Below, one piece after another: positions 48,596-57,511 of a stretch of 64,000 nucleotides of DNA (within the stretch, counting starts at the first letter, position 1; the number at the start of each line of letters is the position of its first letter). The notes under the pieces are model-generated. The model worked only from the letters and a program-made list of their open reading frames with translations. It was not told the origin of the DNA and made no database searches. The stretch comes from Trichomonas tenax (lineage: Eukaryota > Parabasalia > Trichomonadida > Trichomonadidae). The stretch spans positions 1 through 64,000 of the forward strand of contig JALKBU010000051.1 of the NCBI GenBank assembly GCA_023091735.1. Direction: 5' to 3'. The position numbers and the translations under genes are program-made.

Positions 48596-51559
48596 ATGTT
48601 ATCAAATTCGAGTTCTAATGGACTTCTTCCAATGATCGTTCGATTCCTGAACACCAGGGACACGAGCATGGAGAAGCTGCAGAATTTCATCAATGAATCG
48701 ACGACAGAGCAATTAGTTCCTTCATTCGCGTTTCTCGGGTTTTGGCTAACATCGAATATCACGAACGGAGCTGATCAGTCTACATCATCAAGCGTGCAGG
48801 CGGCGTTCCACTTGATAGATCTTATTATTAGCAAAGTTCCTCCGGTTATATTATTATCTGGAATATCAGACTTAAACTGGGGCATGAATCAGCCAAGTTG
48901 GACTCTCAGTGAGTTCTTTCAGCCTGTTTTTGAACGCATAAAAAAGATAAGAAGTTTTGTAAAACCATTTTCACTGGAAATGCATATATTAAGATACCCA
49001 CAGATATATATTACAGGGGATAAACCTCAAATGCTTAAATTTCCTGGTTTATTCTTAGAAGTTGAGGCAGATCCTGCATATCAGATCGCCTGCATTCAGC
49101 ATTTCAAGCGCTTGATACTAAATCATGCCCCACTCCATGCATTTAAGCCACTGACAGAATATAGAAATTCAAGACTCACATTAACTTACGCTATTATGGA
49201 TTTAATTTCCGAACTAAATTCCAACAGAAAAGCCACTCACTACGAACTGCTTTTCACGTTTGCAACGATTTTCTTGTATGTTCAAGGTTTTGCTCTTTCA
49301 AATGAAATTGATGGACAAATTCTCTGCGAATTTCTTCAAAGCCGACCATATATTTCACCATTCTGCATGCTAGCTATCGTCAATCATATCCAATCTAATA
49401 ATTATTTATTTAATCTTTTAATTCCTGCACAACTCACAAAAGGCGACATAGACAACGAACAAGACGCTATTGCAGCTATAGAGAACCAATACAGAATCGT
49501 CGACATGTCAACTGATGATAAACTCACTTCATTAATCGAATATATTCCAAGTGTTCTCGCGCGTTATTTCCTTTCCAATCTTCCTCCAGAGAACGAGAAA
49601 GAGCTTGGAAAGACACAGTTTGAAAAAATCGCATTTATGCTTCTGTCGTGCAAAGTTATAATACTTCAAATTCGATATATTGTTGAGAATGCTCGCGATA
49701 ATGAATATGGTCCACAATGCGTTGCAATAATGAGCAGCCAGTTAATGACTCTGTTTATATTCGGTTTCCACCACACATTCTCTGAATGCTGCAAGAACAA
49801 AATCTTCACACCAACACTCATGACAATGATTGAGTGTGTTCTTGCAAATATTTTGCCGATAAGAAACGAGACAATCGCAAGAAAATTCCTTGATCTCACG
49901 GGAAAAGATGTTAATCTCCAGGAGATGACAATACGTGCAATATTCTTCTTTGTTCGTATCATTGCTCCACTTCCTGTTCACAAGACAGTTATTCCTTCCA
50001 TTTTGCAGGTAATTGGAAGTGCAAACTCACAGAATCAACAACAAAACGAATCAGGATTAGAAAAAGTCGCTTTAGTTTTGTTGATTAAGTTGTTGCACGT
50101 CTGCCCACCAAGATTGAGTGATGAAGTTGCAAATAAGATCGAAGAGAGCAGCAACATTCTTGTTTTGTTGACGTACATTGAAGCATGCACGAATTTAACA
50201 GATGTTAACCTCTGCACAGAAGCTGCAAAGATCCAAGAATTTAGAGACAAGCTCATATCTATTCTTCCATTCAATTCCGATAACAAGGCTCCATTGTACA
50301 TCATAGAATCCATCAACCAGAGCATTTCAAGCCAGAGATTTGATAAGCTTTCGCTTGGATGCCTCCGCGCTTATAAAAACTTCACACAGTCATCAAACAT
50401 GAATGCAAGTGAGCTGTTTGATGCATACTTCTTGAGTTTCACATCATCCGTCCAGCGTTACGAGTTTGCTCACCATCTATTGCAGCATTGCAGAAGATAT
50501 CTTGCAACGAGCGATGATATATTAGAGAAAGATTATCAGCTTCAAATCACAACACGCAACTTGGCCGTTTTGCTCTCGCAGCAGCTTCTTCCAAGACTTT
50601 TGTATTACAAACACGAATATCTTGCAAACATCTTGATTGAATCTATGATTCCAGCCCTCTTAGTCGATAAAATGCCTCTTCACTGGTTCAAGATGTTCTT
50701 AACAAGGAACTGGCATCTTTTAACGCCAGAGATGAGCACAAAGCTGAAGACATCATTCTTGTCACAAATCCCTCAAGCATCGGAGTATCTTGTTCCAGAC
50801 GGACCAGATATGGCGAAGCAGATCGGCAGCAGACTTCACGAGATCGAGAAAACAGTGCAACAGGATCCTGAAGTTATTGTTCGCGAATACCAGTCGCAGT
50901 TCGATCACATGAAAGCATTCTCTGTTTGCGCAATCCTTCTTTCTAATAAGACAGCGCAGACAATTGTCGAAGAACTTGCTTCGCAGATATGTGACGTCAT
51001 GAAGTCTTGGCCAGAGCGTGAACTCTGCTGCAATTGCTTAATGAGAGTCATTGCCGAACTTCCACACGATATTTGCACACAGTTCTTCACAGCTGTTGTT
51101 CAGAGAACAATTTCTCCAATAGTCATGAAAGCAATGCGTATCTTCCTTACTTATGTCACATTGGAAGTTTTCAAGGATATTTGCTTCAATTTGAAGGGAA
51201 TTATTGCTGGAGATCCACAGAGACTCTCTGACTGCTTGCAAATCCTTATGTCGAATTTCATGAGGCTGAAGGGTGACTCCAGTGCTGCCACAGCGATGCT
51301 TTGTGGATTCTTGGAAAATGTAAGCACATCAACACCAAAGGATCTTCAAGAAGAAGTCATTGATGCAGTCGGTCTCACTTATATCTCCTTGAAGCTTCAC
51401 AAGTCTCGCTTAACACTTATCAATGCTTCATCACGCTTCCCACCAGAGATGAAGACCATCATTGCAAGCAGCCTTGATATCAACTCTCCTGCTAAATCAT
51501 CGGAGTCGACTCCATTCATGAGTCCAAAAGTCCAGAACTTCTCCAACTTATGGAATTGA
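48596..51559 (+). CDS. Unrecognised 987-residue helical-repeat protein
   Basis: I do not recognise this protein. It is almost all alpha-helical, with amphipathic helix pairs that suggest HEAT/ARM-like repeats through about 30-950. The last 30 residues are Ser/Pro-rich. No signal peptide, membrane helix or catalytic motif is seen. Candidate roles include scaffold subunits such as Mediator or transport factors, but nothing is specific. The ATG at 48,596 follows a GTAAAGTGGCAAAAATCC segment that resembles the recurrent element. The longer frame (to a GTG at 48,377) adds 73 unlikely residues. Codon use becomes more biased toward the 3' half. Confidence 0.7.
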   Translation: MLSNSSSNGLLPMIVRFLNTRDTSMEKLQNFINESTTEQLVPSFAFLGFWLTSNITNGADQSTSSSVQAAFHLIDLIISKVPPVILLSGISDLNWGMNQPSWTLSEFFQPVFERIKKIRSFVKPFSLEMHILRYPQIYITGDKPQMLKFPGLFLEVEADPAYQIACIQHFKRLILNHAPLHAFKPLTEYRNSRLTLTYAIMDLISELNSNRKATHYELLFTFATIFLYVQGFALSNEIDGQILCEFLQSRPYISPFCMLAIVNHIQSNNYLFNLLIPAQLTKGDIDNEQDAIAAIENQYRIVDMSTDDKLTSLIEYIPSVLARYFLSNLPPENEKELGKTQFEKIAFMLLSCKVIILQIRYIVENARDNEYGPQCVAIMSSQLMTLFIFGFHHTFSECCKNKIFTPTLMTMIECVLANILPIRNETIARKFLDLTGKDVNLQEMTIRAIFFFVRIIAPLPVHKTVIPSILQVIGSANSQNQQQNESGLEKVALVLLIKLLHVCPPRLSDEVANKIEESSNILVLLTYIEACTNLTDVNLCTEAAKIQEFRDKLISILPFNSDNKAPLYIIESINQSISSQRFDKLSLGCLRAYKNFTQSSNMNASELFDAYFLSFTSSVQRYEFAHHLLQHCRRYLATSDDILEKDYQLQITTRNLAVLLSQQLLPRLLYYKHEYLANILIESMIPALLVDKMPLHWFKMFLTRNWHLLTPEMSTKLKTSFLSQIPQASEYLVPDGPDMAKQIGSRLHEIEKTVQQDPEVIVREYQSQFDHMKAFSVCAILLSNKTAQTIVEELASQICDVMKSWPERELCCNCLMRVIAELPHDICTQFFTAVVQRTISPIVMKAMRIFLTYVTLEVFKDICFNLKGIIAGDPQRLSDCLQILMSNFMRLKGDSSAATAMLCGFLENVSTSTPKDLQEEVIDAVGLTYISLKLHKSRLTLINASSRFPPEMKTIIASSLDINSPAKSSESTPFMSPKVQNFSNLWN

Positions 51560-51805
51560 ATTTTGTTATTATTTATTAAATATGTATTTTATCTTTGTTA
51601 TTCAACCTATTTCCATTTTATTATAAAATTATAATTTGAAAATTTGAAAAATTGGTTGTATATATTAAAATATTAATACAGCAATGAATGTAGATGATTT
51701 GTTGTATGGTTTTTGTTTGTTATCAAGTTATTTGATTAAAAATATGACGTTTTAAACTTTTTCTTTAAAAAAGGAAACAAAAGAAATACTATTCTTTCAC
51801 ACGAG

Positions 51806-52441
51806 TTATGAGTTCTCAACATAGAATTCAGCATCAACAGATCTTAATTCGATTGTCCATGACAGCATCAAAATGCTGATTGAGAGTAAGAAACCGAACT
51901 CGAAAGCAGCTGTCAACGTAATGAATGTTGCGGGTCCAATGAACATGCAACTGTAAGATATTAATGAAGTGAGGAAGAAGAATAAACGTGTGATCTTCAA
52001 ACACACGTTCATTTCCTTCCACATTATGAAGACGACGAATGCATTGAATAAGAATAACAAGAAATAACCGGTGAAGAGGAATGTGAGATGTGCTTCGAAT
52101 TGTGTTTCAATTGTGACACCAGCGACACCGAGGAAGCATATTGGTATAAGGAACATCATTGTTTGACCGAAACGAACAAACCAGTTAGGAAATGTGCTCC
52201 AAATTTCGCCCCAAATGATGATTAAATAGAGGAGAATAATGGTCATAAACGTGAGGATTGTGACTGCTGGTGAAAAGAATTTAGTATTGTAAATTCCGGC
52301 GACAACTTCTGATATCGGAGGCAAATATCCGGCCCAGCGCCCTTCAAGCACGAAGAAAGCGTAAAGGACACCAATGGTTATCAACAGCGCTATGAAAACG
52401 AATGTTGGAAGTAAAGCAATGTTGAATTTGAGATAAAGCAT
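51806..52441 (-). CDS. Frag1/DRAM/Sfk1-like membrane protein
   Basis: This 211-residue protein has five or six membrane helices (about 8-32, 58-78, 88-110, 118-140, 148-170 and 176-198). The first loop has GYLPPISEVVAG near 38-49, which resembles the conserved PxIS motif of the Frag1/DRAM/Sfk1 family (PGAP2 and DRAM). An ETQFEAHLTFLFTGYF stretch near 112-127 matches the His-containing helix of that family. Members act in GPI-anchor remodelling, autophagy or plasma-membrane phosphoinositide signalling. Which of these applies here cannot be told. Three recurrent elements lie 56-106 bp upstream. Confidence 0.55.
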   Translation of the reverse strand: MLYLKFNIALLPTFVFIALLITIGVLYAFFVLEGRWAGYLPPISEVVAGIYNTKFFSPAVTILTFMTIILLYLIIIWGEIWSTFPNWFVRFGQTMMFLIPICFLGVAGVTIETQFEAHLTFLFTGYFLLFLFNAFVVFIMWKEMNVCLKITRLFFFLTSLISYSCMFIGPATFITLTAAFEFGFLLSISILMLSWTIELRSVDAEFYVENS

Positions 52442-52496
52442 AATTTTATTTTTTATAAAATATCGTCATCATAAAAAAATATATTGACATCTTCAT

Positions 52497-52546
52497 TTTA
52501 CACGTCAAAAGGAACATTACATGTCAAAAACATTTTTACATGTCAA
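52497..52546 (+). promoter_or_regulatory. Triplet of recurrent elements at 19-bp spacing
   Basis: TTTACACGTCAAAA starts at 52,497, ATTACATGTCAAA at 52,516 and TTTACATGTCAA at 52,535, exactly 19 bp apart and in the same orientation. They lie just upstream of the leftward Frag1-like gene. Even spacing of about two helical turns suggests bound protein on one DNA face. Confidence 0.55.
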
Positions 52547-52727
52547 TTTTAAAACCATTGGTGGAAAAATATTTTTTAAAAATTCATTTATTTAAAAGGG
52601 GTTGTTTTGCTAATATCAAAATACATCAATGGTCGTTTTGCCTTAAGAAAGTAGTTTAAATGTCATCACAATTACATTTTATTTATGATATAACTAAAAA
52701 ATATATCCGATATCGTTAAATTAAATT

Positions 52728-54017
52728 CTAATTTTCTGGAACGAATTCATCTTGTATATATTCATCTGTTGACTGGCAGTTTGTTGTTCTCATAACTAAA
52801 CCGATCAAGATGATGAGGATTAATAAGAATGGACAAAGCATCAAAATTTGTCTGCTGTATGGCTCAGGAGGTGGAAGAGGTGTCGCCTTTCTGATTCCTG
52901 GTGTTTTTGGTGAAGGAACAGGGTACAGCGTGTACTTTCCTTCAATCTTGTTGCATTTGAAGCAAGCAGCCTTTTCATTGAGAATTTCGTTGTGATTCCT
53001 GTCCAAACCGCAGTTCTCCATCTTAACATTATAGATCTTAATGACTGTTGGCGCTGGTGTTTTCTCAGATCTGCGCTTCTTCGCGCTATTCATAGAAAGC
53101 TTTACTGGTTTCTTTGTCGGAGGAGGCGTGAATGATGTAATAAGCATGACGACATTGTTGTCGGCGATGACTGAGTTCTTCAAAAGAATTTCAGCGTCAG
53201 TTTGAATGAGAACATCCTTCTCAAGAGTGTTATTGACAATGTTGAAGTACTGGAGAACGATTGTACCGATATTTGTAGCGTTATGAAGAATTGTTAATGT
53301 TGATGTACCATGATTGTAAGCGATATAGCAATAGCTTCCATCGAAATAGAATGGACCCACAGATTTCAAGCTGCCTGAGCCACTTACGATCTTTGAATAT
53401 GTGATATTTGTTTCATGAATTGATTGCTCGCCGCCAGACCAAATAACTGGGGCACCTTGTAAATCTGGAGCTGACGTAGGACATTTACTGAACGCGTTTC
53501 GGTGTGATCTAAGAGCATTTCTCTTGTTTCCGTATGCGAAAATTGCTTGAGCTGCAGCATATGCAGAACAGCGTAAGAAAACGTTATCTGTCAGTTGCAT
53601 GGATCCGGACTTGATATAAATGGCGCCTGCATCTTTTTCAGACATGCAATCTTCGAAAAAGCATCTTTCGAACATAACTATCGCATCACGGCCCATTGAT
53701 GTGAATGCACCTCCTGAAACATTGTTTTTACAATGGAGGAAATAGCAATTAAACGCAGTAAAATGTTGATATATTTGGTTATAATTGTCGCTTGTTGCAT
53801 TATTTAAGAGATTGGAGTCTATTTGTACAGCAGCTCTCAAGGAATGTGAGAAAACGGCATTACTAAATTTAATATTTATCGAACGAAACTGAAATGGAAC
53901 AGCGAACTTATTAAAGCGCGATTTGTCGATTGTTATACTATTAACTTTCATGTGAGAAAACGGCATCATTTGGACCTGATTCTGAAGGCTCAGTTTGCTC
54001 ACAGTTAAATTCAACAT
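52728..54017 (-). CDS. Beta-helix surface-type protein without signal peptide
   Basis: This 429-residue protein looks like a Pmp-type right-handed beta-helix protein. Residues 10-330 contain repeated Asn/Ser/Gly-rich strands with GGAF and DAGAI turns, FERCFFEDC and similar Cys-containing rungs. A Pro/Lys-rich stretch is followed by a membrane helix at about 391-412 (LMLCPFLLILIILIGLV) and a short acidic tail. Unlike the intact relative at 55,782, it has no signal peptide: the ATG starts inside a rung, so the N-terminal exposure region may be missing. The frame is intact and codon use is ordinary, so it is probably expressed. Function, if like trichomonad Pmp-type proteins, is at the cell surface. 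Confidence 0.65.
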   Translation of the reverse strand: MLNLTVSKLSLQNQVQMMPFSHMKVNSITIDKSRFNKFAVPFQFRSINIKFSNAVFSHSLRAAVQIDSNLLNNATSDNYNQIYQHFTAFNCYFLHCKNNVSGGAFTSMGRDAIVMFERCFFEDCMSEKDAGAIYIKSGSMQLTDNVFLRCSAYAAAQAIFAYGNKRNALRSHRNAFSKCPTSAPDLQGAPVIWSGGEQSIHETNITYSKIVSGSGSLKSVGPFYFDGSYCYIAYNHGTSTLTILHNATNIGTIVLQYFNIVNNTLEKDVLIQTDAEILLKNSVIADNNVVMLITSFTPPPTKKPVKLSMNSAKKRRSEKTPAPTVIKIYNVKMENCGLDRNHNEILNEKAACFKCNKIEGKYTLYPVPSPKTPGIRKATPLPPPEPYSRQILMLCPFLLILIILIGLVMRTTNCQSTDEYIQDEFVPEN

Positions 54018-54145
54018 ATTTTTACCACTTTTAAATTTAACCTTAAATACAATTTCCTCACATATTGGTTATGAAAAAATTGTTATACACATGGTTTGAA
54101 AGCTGAAATTCATTAGGTAAAGAATAATACATAAGCTTTATTTAT

Positions 54146-55633
54146 TTACAAGTCAAGATCATCCTCTTCGAGTGTTTCATCATTATCTCTCAACACTCCT
54201 TCCAACTGTTCGAGTAATTCTCTTGCTCTTTCGCTGCTTGGCTCTATCTGCATTGCGTTCTGTGCGTACTCCATCGCAGTCTGGTAGTCTCTCCTGACTG
54301 AGTAGATTTCGGCCATCTTGTAGTTGAAGAAGAAGAGATTTGATCTATTTTTGTGCTTGTTAAGGAGTTCTTCAGCTGCATCGAGTTCATTGTCTTTCAT
54401 CAACATCTCAACAATAGCATTAAGTGCTTCGGTGTTGCTGTTGTCCTTTTCAAGTGCACGCTTCAATAGTTCCATAGCCTTCTTCGAATCAGCACCTCTC
54501 TTTGCAAGTCCATAAAGTGTGATTGCAATATTTCCGGATCTTGTTCCTGGTTGGAACATCTTAACAGCAGCAGCAGCAAACGATTCTGCTTCTTCCCAGT
54601 TCTTGAGCAAGCAGCTGCACTGCACGAGAGCTGAGAAAGAATCAATTCTTGCTGAGAGCTGATGTGCGTGTGAAAATGCAGTCTGAGCCTTCGAAACATC
54701 ATTTCTTTGGAGTCTAAGCTCACCGTGCCTCATGAAACCGCGCCTTGAGTTCGGATCTAATACGAGAGCCTTCCTTGTTGCCTGCAATGCACGCTGCTGG
54801 TCTCCAGTAAGCTCAAGCAAGTGTGAGAATGCAAGCCAAGCACTTGGGGATGTTGGATCAATGTTGAGAGCTCTGAGAACTGCTTGATTGAGTTCATTCT
54901 TCTTGTATTGTTGCTTATAATGAATAGCTCTGAGCTCTATGATATCTAAGTTGCTGTATGGAATTTGGACTGAATAATCTTTAAATAATGTCATGTTATT
55001 ATCTTCGAAAGCGAATTCGCAAATTTTAACAAAAACAGGAATGCATCCTGGAATTGTTTCAAGGATTTTTGTGAGATGCTGTATAGCGCCCTGGTAGTCA
55101 CCGTGTGTTGATGCTTGCAATGCATTAGCGTAGTTTTTCACGTTTTGATTTTGTGAATTTAATATGAAATCTGGTAATTTTGATCCGATTGTAACTAATT
55201 TGTCTATCAATTCGAAAGCGAGTGGGTATTTCTGAAGAACACGAATTAAATGAGGAATTGCTGGATGATCTGGCCTTGGCGTTGGATTATTGAGGATATG
55301 CACCTGAGCAACAAGGAGATCGAGCTTCGGTGTAAGTAATCTGTTAGAGAAGTCTCTTCCTTGAATAATGGAGCAGCACTTTTGCGGATTGTTCATTCTT
55401 AAGTGTGCTGTTAAGCGAATTTCAATCAGATCGTTTGCTAACTCCTGGCTGAGGTCGAATAACTGTATTGTGTCGACAGTGTGCAAAGCGTCTTCATAAA
55501 GTTTCATTTCTATCAATGCGAAAGCGCGAGAGATTAATTGTTGCGGCGTTGGCTTCTGCGTCATCTGGCATGCAATGCTAACTGACTTATAAAGTCCAAG
55601 AGAAAGCATTTGTTGCAGTTCGTTTGAACTCAT
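54146..55633 (-). CDS. APC7-like TPR protein (anaphase-promoting complex)
   Basis: This 495-residue protein consists of TPR helices. The N-terminal LGLYKSVSIACQM and the IRVLQKYPLAFELIDKLVTIG stretch (near 128-148) resemble APC7. The middle repeats (about 255-345), such as AWLAFSHLLELTGDQQRALQ and RRGFMRHGELRLQRNDVSKA, parallel the HSFYSKRYSRAL and LRNMGRVQEAI repeats of human APC7. The C-terminus is acidic (DNDETLEEDDLDL), as in APC7. APC7 stabilises the TPR lobe of the anaphase-promoting complex. A generic TPR protein, or APC3/6/8, is the main alternative. The promoter is shared with the divergent beta-helix gene. Confidence 0.65.
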   Translation of the reverse strand: MSSNELQQMLSLGLYKSVSIACQMTQKPTPQQLISRAFALIEMKLYEDALHTVDTIQLFDLSQELANDLIEIRLTAHLRMNNPQKCCSIIQGRDFSNRLLTPKLDLLVAQVHILNNPTPRPDHPAIPHLIRVLQKYPLAFELIDKLVTIGSKLPDFILNSQNQNVKNYANALQASTHGDYQGAIQHLTKILETIPGCIPVFVKICEFAFEDNNMTLFKDYSVQIPYSNLDIIELRAIHYKQQYKKNELNQAVLRALNIDPTSPSAWLAFSHLLELTGDQQRALQATRKALVLDPNSRRGFMRHGELRLQRNDVSKAQTAFSHAHQLSARIDSFSALVQCSCLLKNWEEAESFAAAAVKMFQPGTRSGNIAITLYGLAKRGADSKKAMELLKRALEKDNSNTEALNAIVEMLMKDNELDAAEELLNKHKNRSNLFFFNYKMAEIYSVRRDYQTAMEYAQNAMQIEPSSERARELLEQLEGVLRDNDETLEEDDLDL

Positions 55634-55670
55634 CAGTATTTTTAAACGTGCACTTTTGACTTTACAAATA

Positions 55671-55755
55671 TTTACGTCACTTTACATGTCATAAACCTTT
55701 TTCTAAAATTATTTTTATTAATTTACATGACATATAAATAAAATTACGCGACAAA
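55671..55755. promoter_or_regulatory. Divergent promoter with four recurrent elements
   Basis: Copies are TTTACGTCAC at 55,671-55,680, TTTACATGTCATAAA at 55,681-55,695, TTTACATGACATA at 55,722-55,734 and ATTACGCGACAAA at 55,743-55,755, the last two 21 bp apart. The interval separates the APC7-like and beta-helix ATGs by 148 bp. TTTGTCAAAATCATT follows, next to the rightward ATG. Confidence 0.55.
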
Positions 55756-55781
55756 TTTGAGTTTTATTTGTCAAAATCATT

Positions 55782-57416
55782 ATGCTTGCGATTCTTTCAA
55801 CACTTTCATCGAGCAGATTTCTTAAAGTCAGCATCGATGGAAGCACAACAGAGGAGTGTTCAGATAACATGACTTGTACCTATGAATCTGCTGTTAAAGT
55901 CTTGAATTCGTCAGATACTTTGTTATTAATTGATGCATATGTTCCATTTGAGGCCACGCACATTCTACTGTCACACTATATGAACAATCCAATGCCAATG
56001 AAATTTATTGGCGTGAATACAATTTTGATTGGAAACGAAAGTCAGCAATATTTCATAAATACGACATTTCCTATTGAAATTCGTGATGTATCATTCAGGT
56101 CTGTTAATATTAAATTCTACACATCAATATCTTCGATAATTCTCGTTAATTCTAAAGTTTTTCGCGCAGATTACAGGTCATTTAATATCAGCACATTCAT
56201 AGAATCATATGGATCAGACGTTTCTTGCGAAAATGTTACATTCTACAAAATAAATGGATCAATTATCAATTTATTTTCCGGATCTTTAACAATTTCGCGA
56301 ACAACATTCAAAGCAATCAATAGCACTAGTCCTTTGATATCATGCGAGATAGCAAGTATCAGAATTACAAAAGCTGATTTGAGTAATTTCTTCAAAGTTC
56401 CTTCTTTCCTTGTTCAATATAGTAGCAACCTTCATCTCAGCAATGTTGAAATAACTGACATATTGTTCACTGGCACAATCATCAAATCAGAGCTTTCTTC
56501 AATTTTAATGAAGAAAATTTATATCAGAAACACATCATCAATGAATCCCATCATTTTATTGAATTCATCGGACACATCGCTTTTGTCATTCTCAAGATGC
56601 ACATTCTCATCGATTTCTCCAAGATTAAATTACAGCCAATTGATTAATGTCGCAAATTCGAGTATCAACGTTGAAACAATCATCTACAATCAAAACTCAT
56701 TCATGTTTGGTGAGTTTTATAACGTATCAGGCTCAATTTCTAACTCAACTTTCGAAATGAATTCTTTATATAAATCGCATTCATTGCTGAATATCAGTAA
56801 TTCCAGAATTTCCTTAAAGAACAACAATTTCACCAACAACTCAGGAAAGTATGGAACTGCTTATAATATGAATAATTCATCATCAACCATCAAGAATTGC
56901 ATTTTCGAAAATAACACTGCAAAGAAGAACGGAGGTGTGATTTCATCCATAAACTCTTCACTCACAATATCTGACTCTAAGCTTAGCAGCAACTATGCAA
57001 TCAACGGTGGATCAATTTTCATTGCTGGCCAAAGCACAACAGAACTTACTAACAACGTATTTACAAATGGAACAGCTGATTATGGATTCTATATTTTCAT
57101 TAAAGGAAAAGGTCAGCTTAAGATAGACAGAAAGATGAATGAAGATCAATTGCTCGTTGATGGAGATATCGAACTTAATATGGAAGGTCCTGCAGAAGAA
57201 GAAACAAAAGTCTTTGCTTCAGAAAAGCCAACAATCGTTGTCGATAGAAAATTAGTTGGTGACGTCGTTGATGATGGACCGGAAAATAACAACGCTACAG
57301 TAGTCATTAGCGGGTTGTCAATTCTATTAGTTTGTCTATGTATTTTTGCAGCTGTGCTTGCAAAGAGATTTGGAAAGAAAGGCCGAAGTAACTCTTACAA
57401 CAGCAAATATGCGTAA
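55782..57416 (+). CDS. Intact beta-helix surface protein with signal peptide and membrane anchor
   Basis: This 544-residue protein starts with a short hydrophobic leader (MLAILSTLSSSRF), then a beta-helix with many Asn, Ser, Thr and Ile rungs (about 20-470), typical of Pmp-like surface proteins. GGVI and GGSIF turns occur at about 384-412, as in bacterial polymorphic outer-membrane proteins. A stalk leads to one membrane helix at about 507-529 (SGLSILLVCLCIFAAVLA) and a short basic cytosolic tail. Many N-glycosylation sequons (NxS/T) are present. I infer a single-pass surface protein with the beta-helix outside. A decayed relative lies at 6,440-8,144 and an N-terminally shorter one at 52,728-54,017. 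Confidence 0.82.
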   Translation: MLAILSTLSSSRFLKVSIDGSTTEECSDNMTCTYESAVKVLNSSDTLLLIDAYVPFEATHILLSHYMNNPMPMKFIGVNTILIGNESQQYFINTTFPIEIRDVSFRSVNIKFYTSISSIILVNSKVFRADYRSFNISTFIESYGSDVSCENVTFYKINGSIINLFSGSLTISRTTFKAINSTSPLISCEIASIRITKADLSNFFKVPSFLVQYSSNLHLSNVEITDILFTGTIIKSELSSILMKKIYIRNTSSMNPIILLNSSDTSLLSFSRCTFSSISPRLNYSQLINVANSSINVETIIYNQNSFMFGEFYNVSGSISNSTFEMNSLYKSHSLLNISNSRISLKNNNFTNNSGKYGTAYNMNNSSSTIKNCIFENNTAKKNGGVISSINSSLTISDSKLSSNYAINGGSIFIAGQSTTELTNNVFTNGTADYGFYIFIKGKGQLKIDRKMNEDQLLVDGDIELNMEGPAEEETKVFASEKPTIVVDRKLVGDVVDDGPENNNATVVISGLSILLVCLCIFAAVLAKRFGKKGRSNSYNSKYA

Positions 57417-57511
57417 TATTAATGTTTGAATTTTATGGATAAAACATTTTAACATCATAAGTAAATAAATAGTTATATACAAACAGATTTAATCACGTAT
57501 TATATTATACA

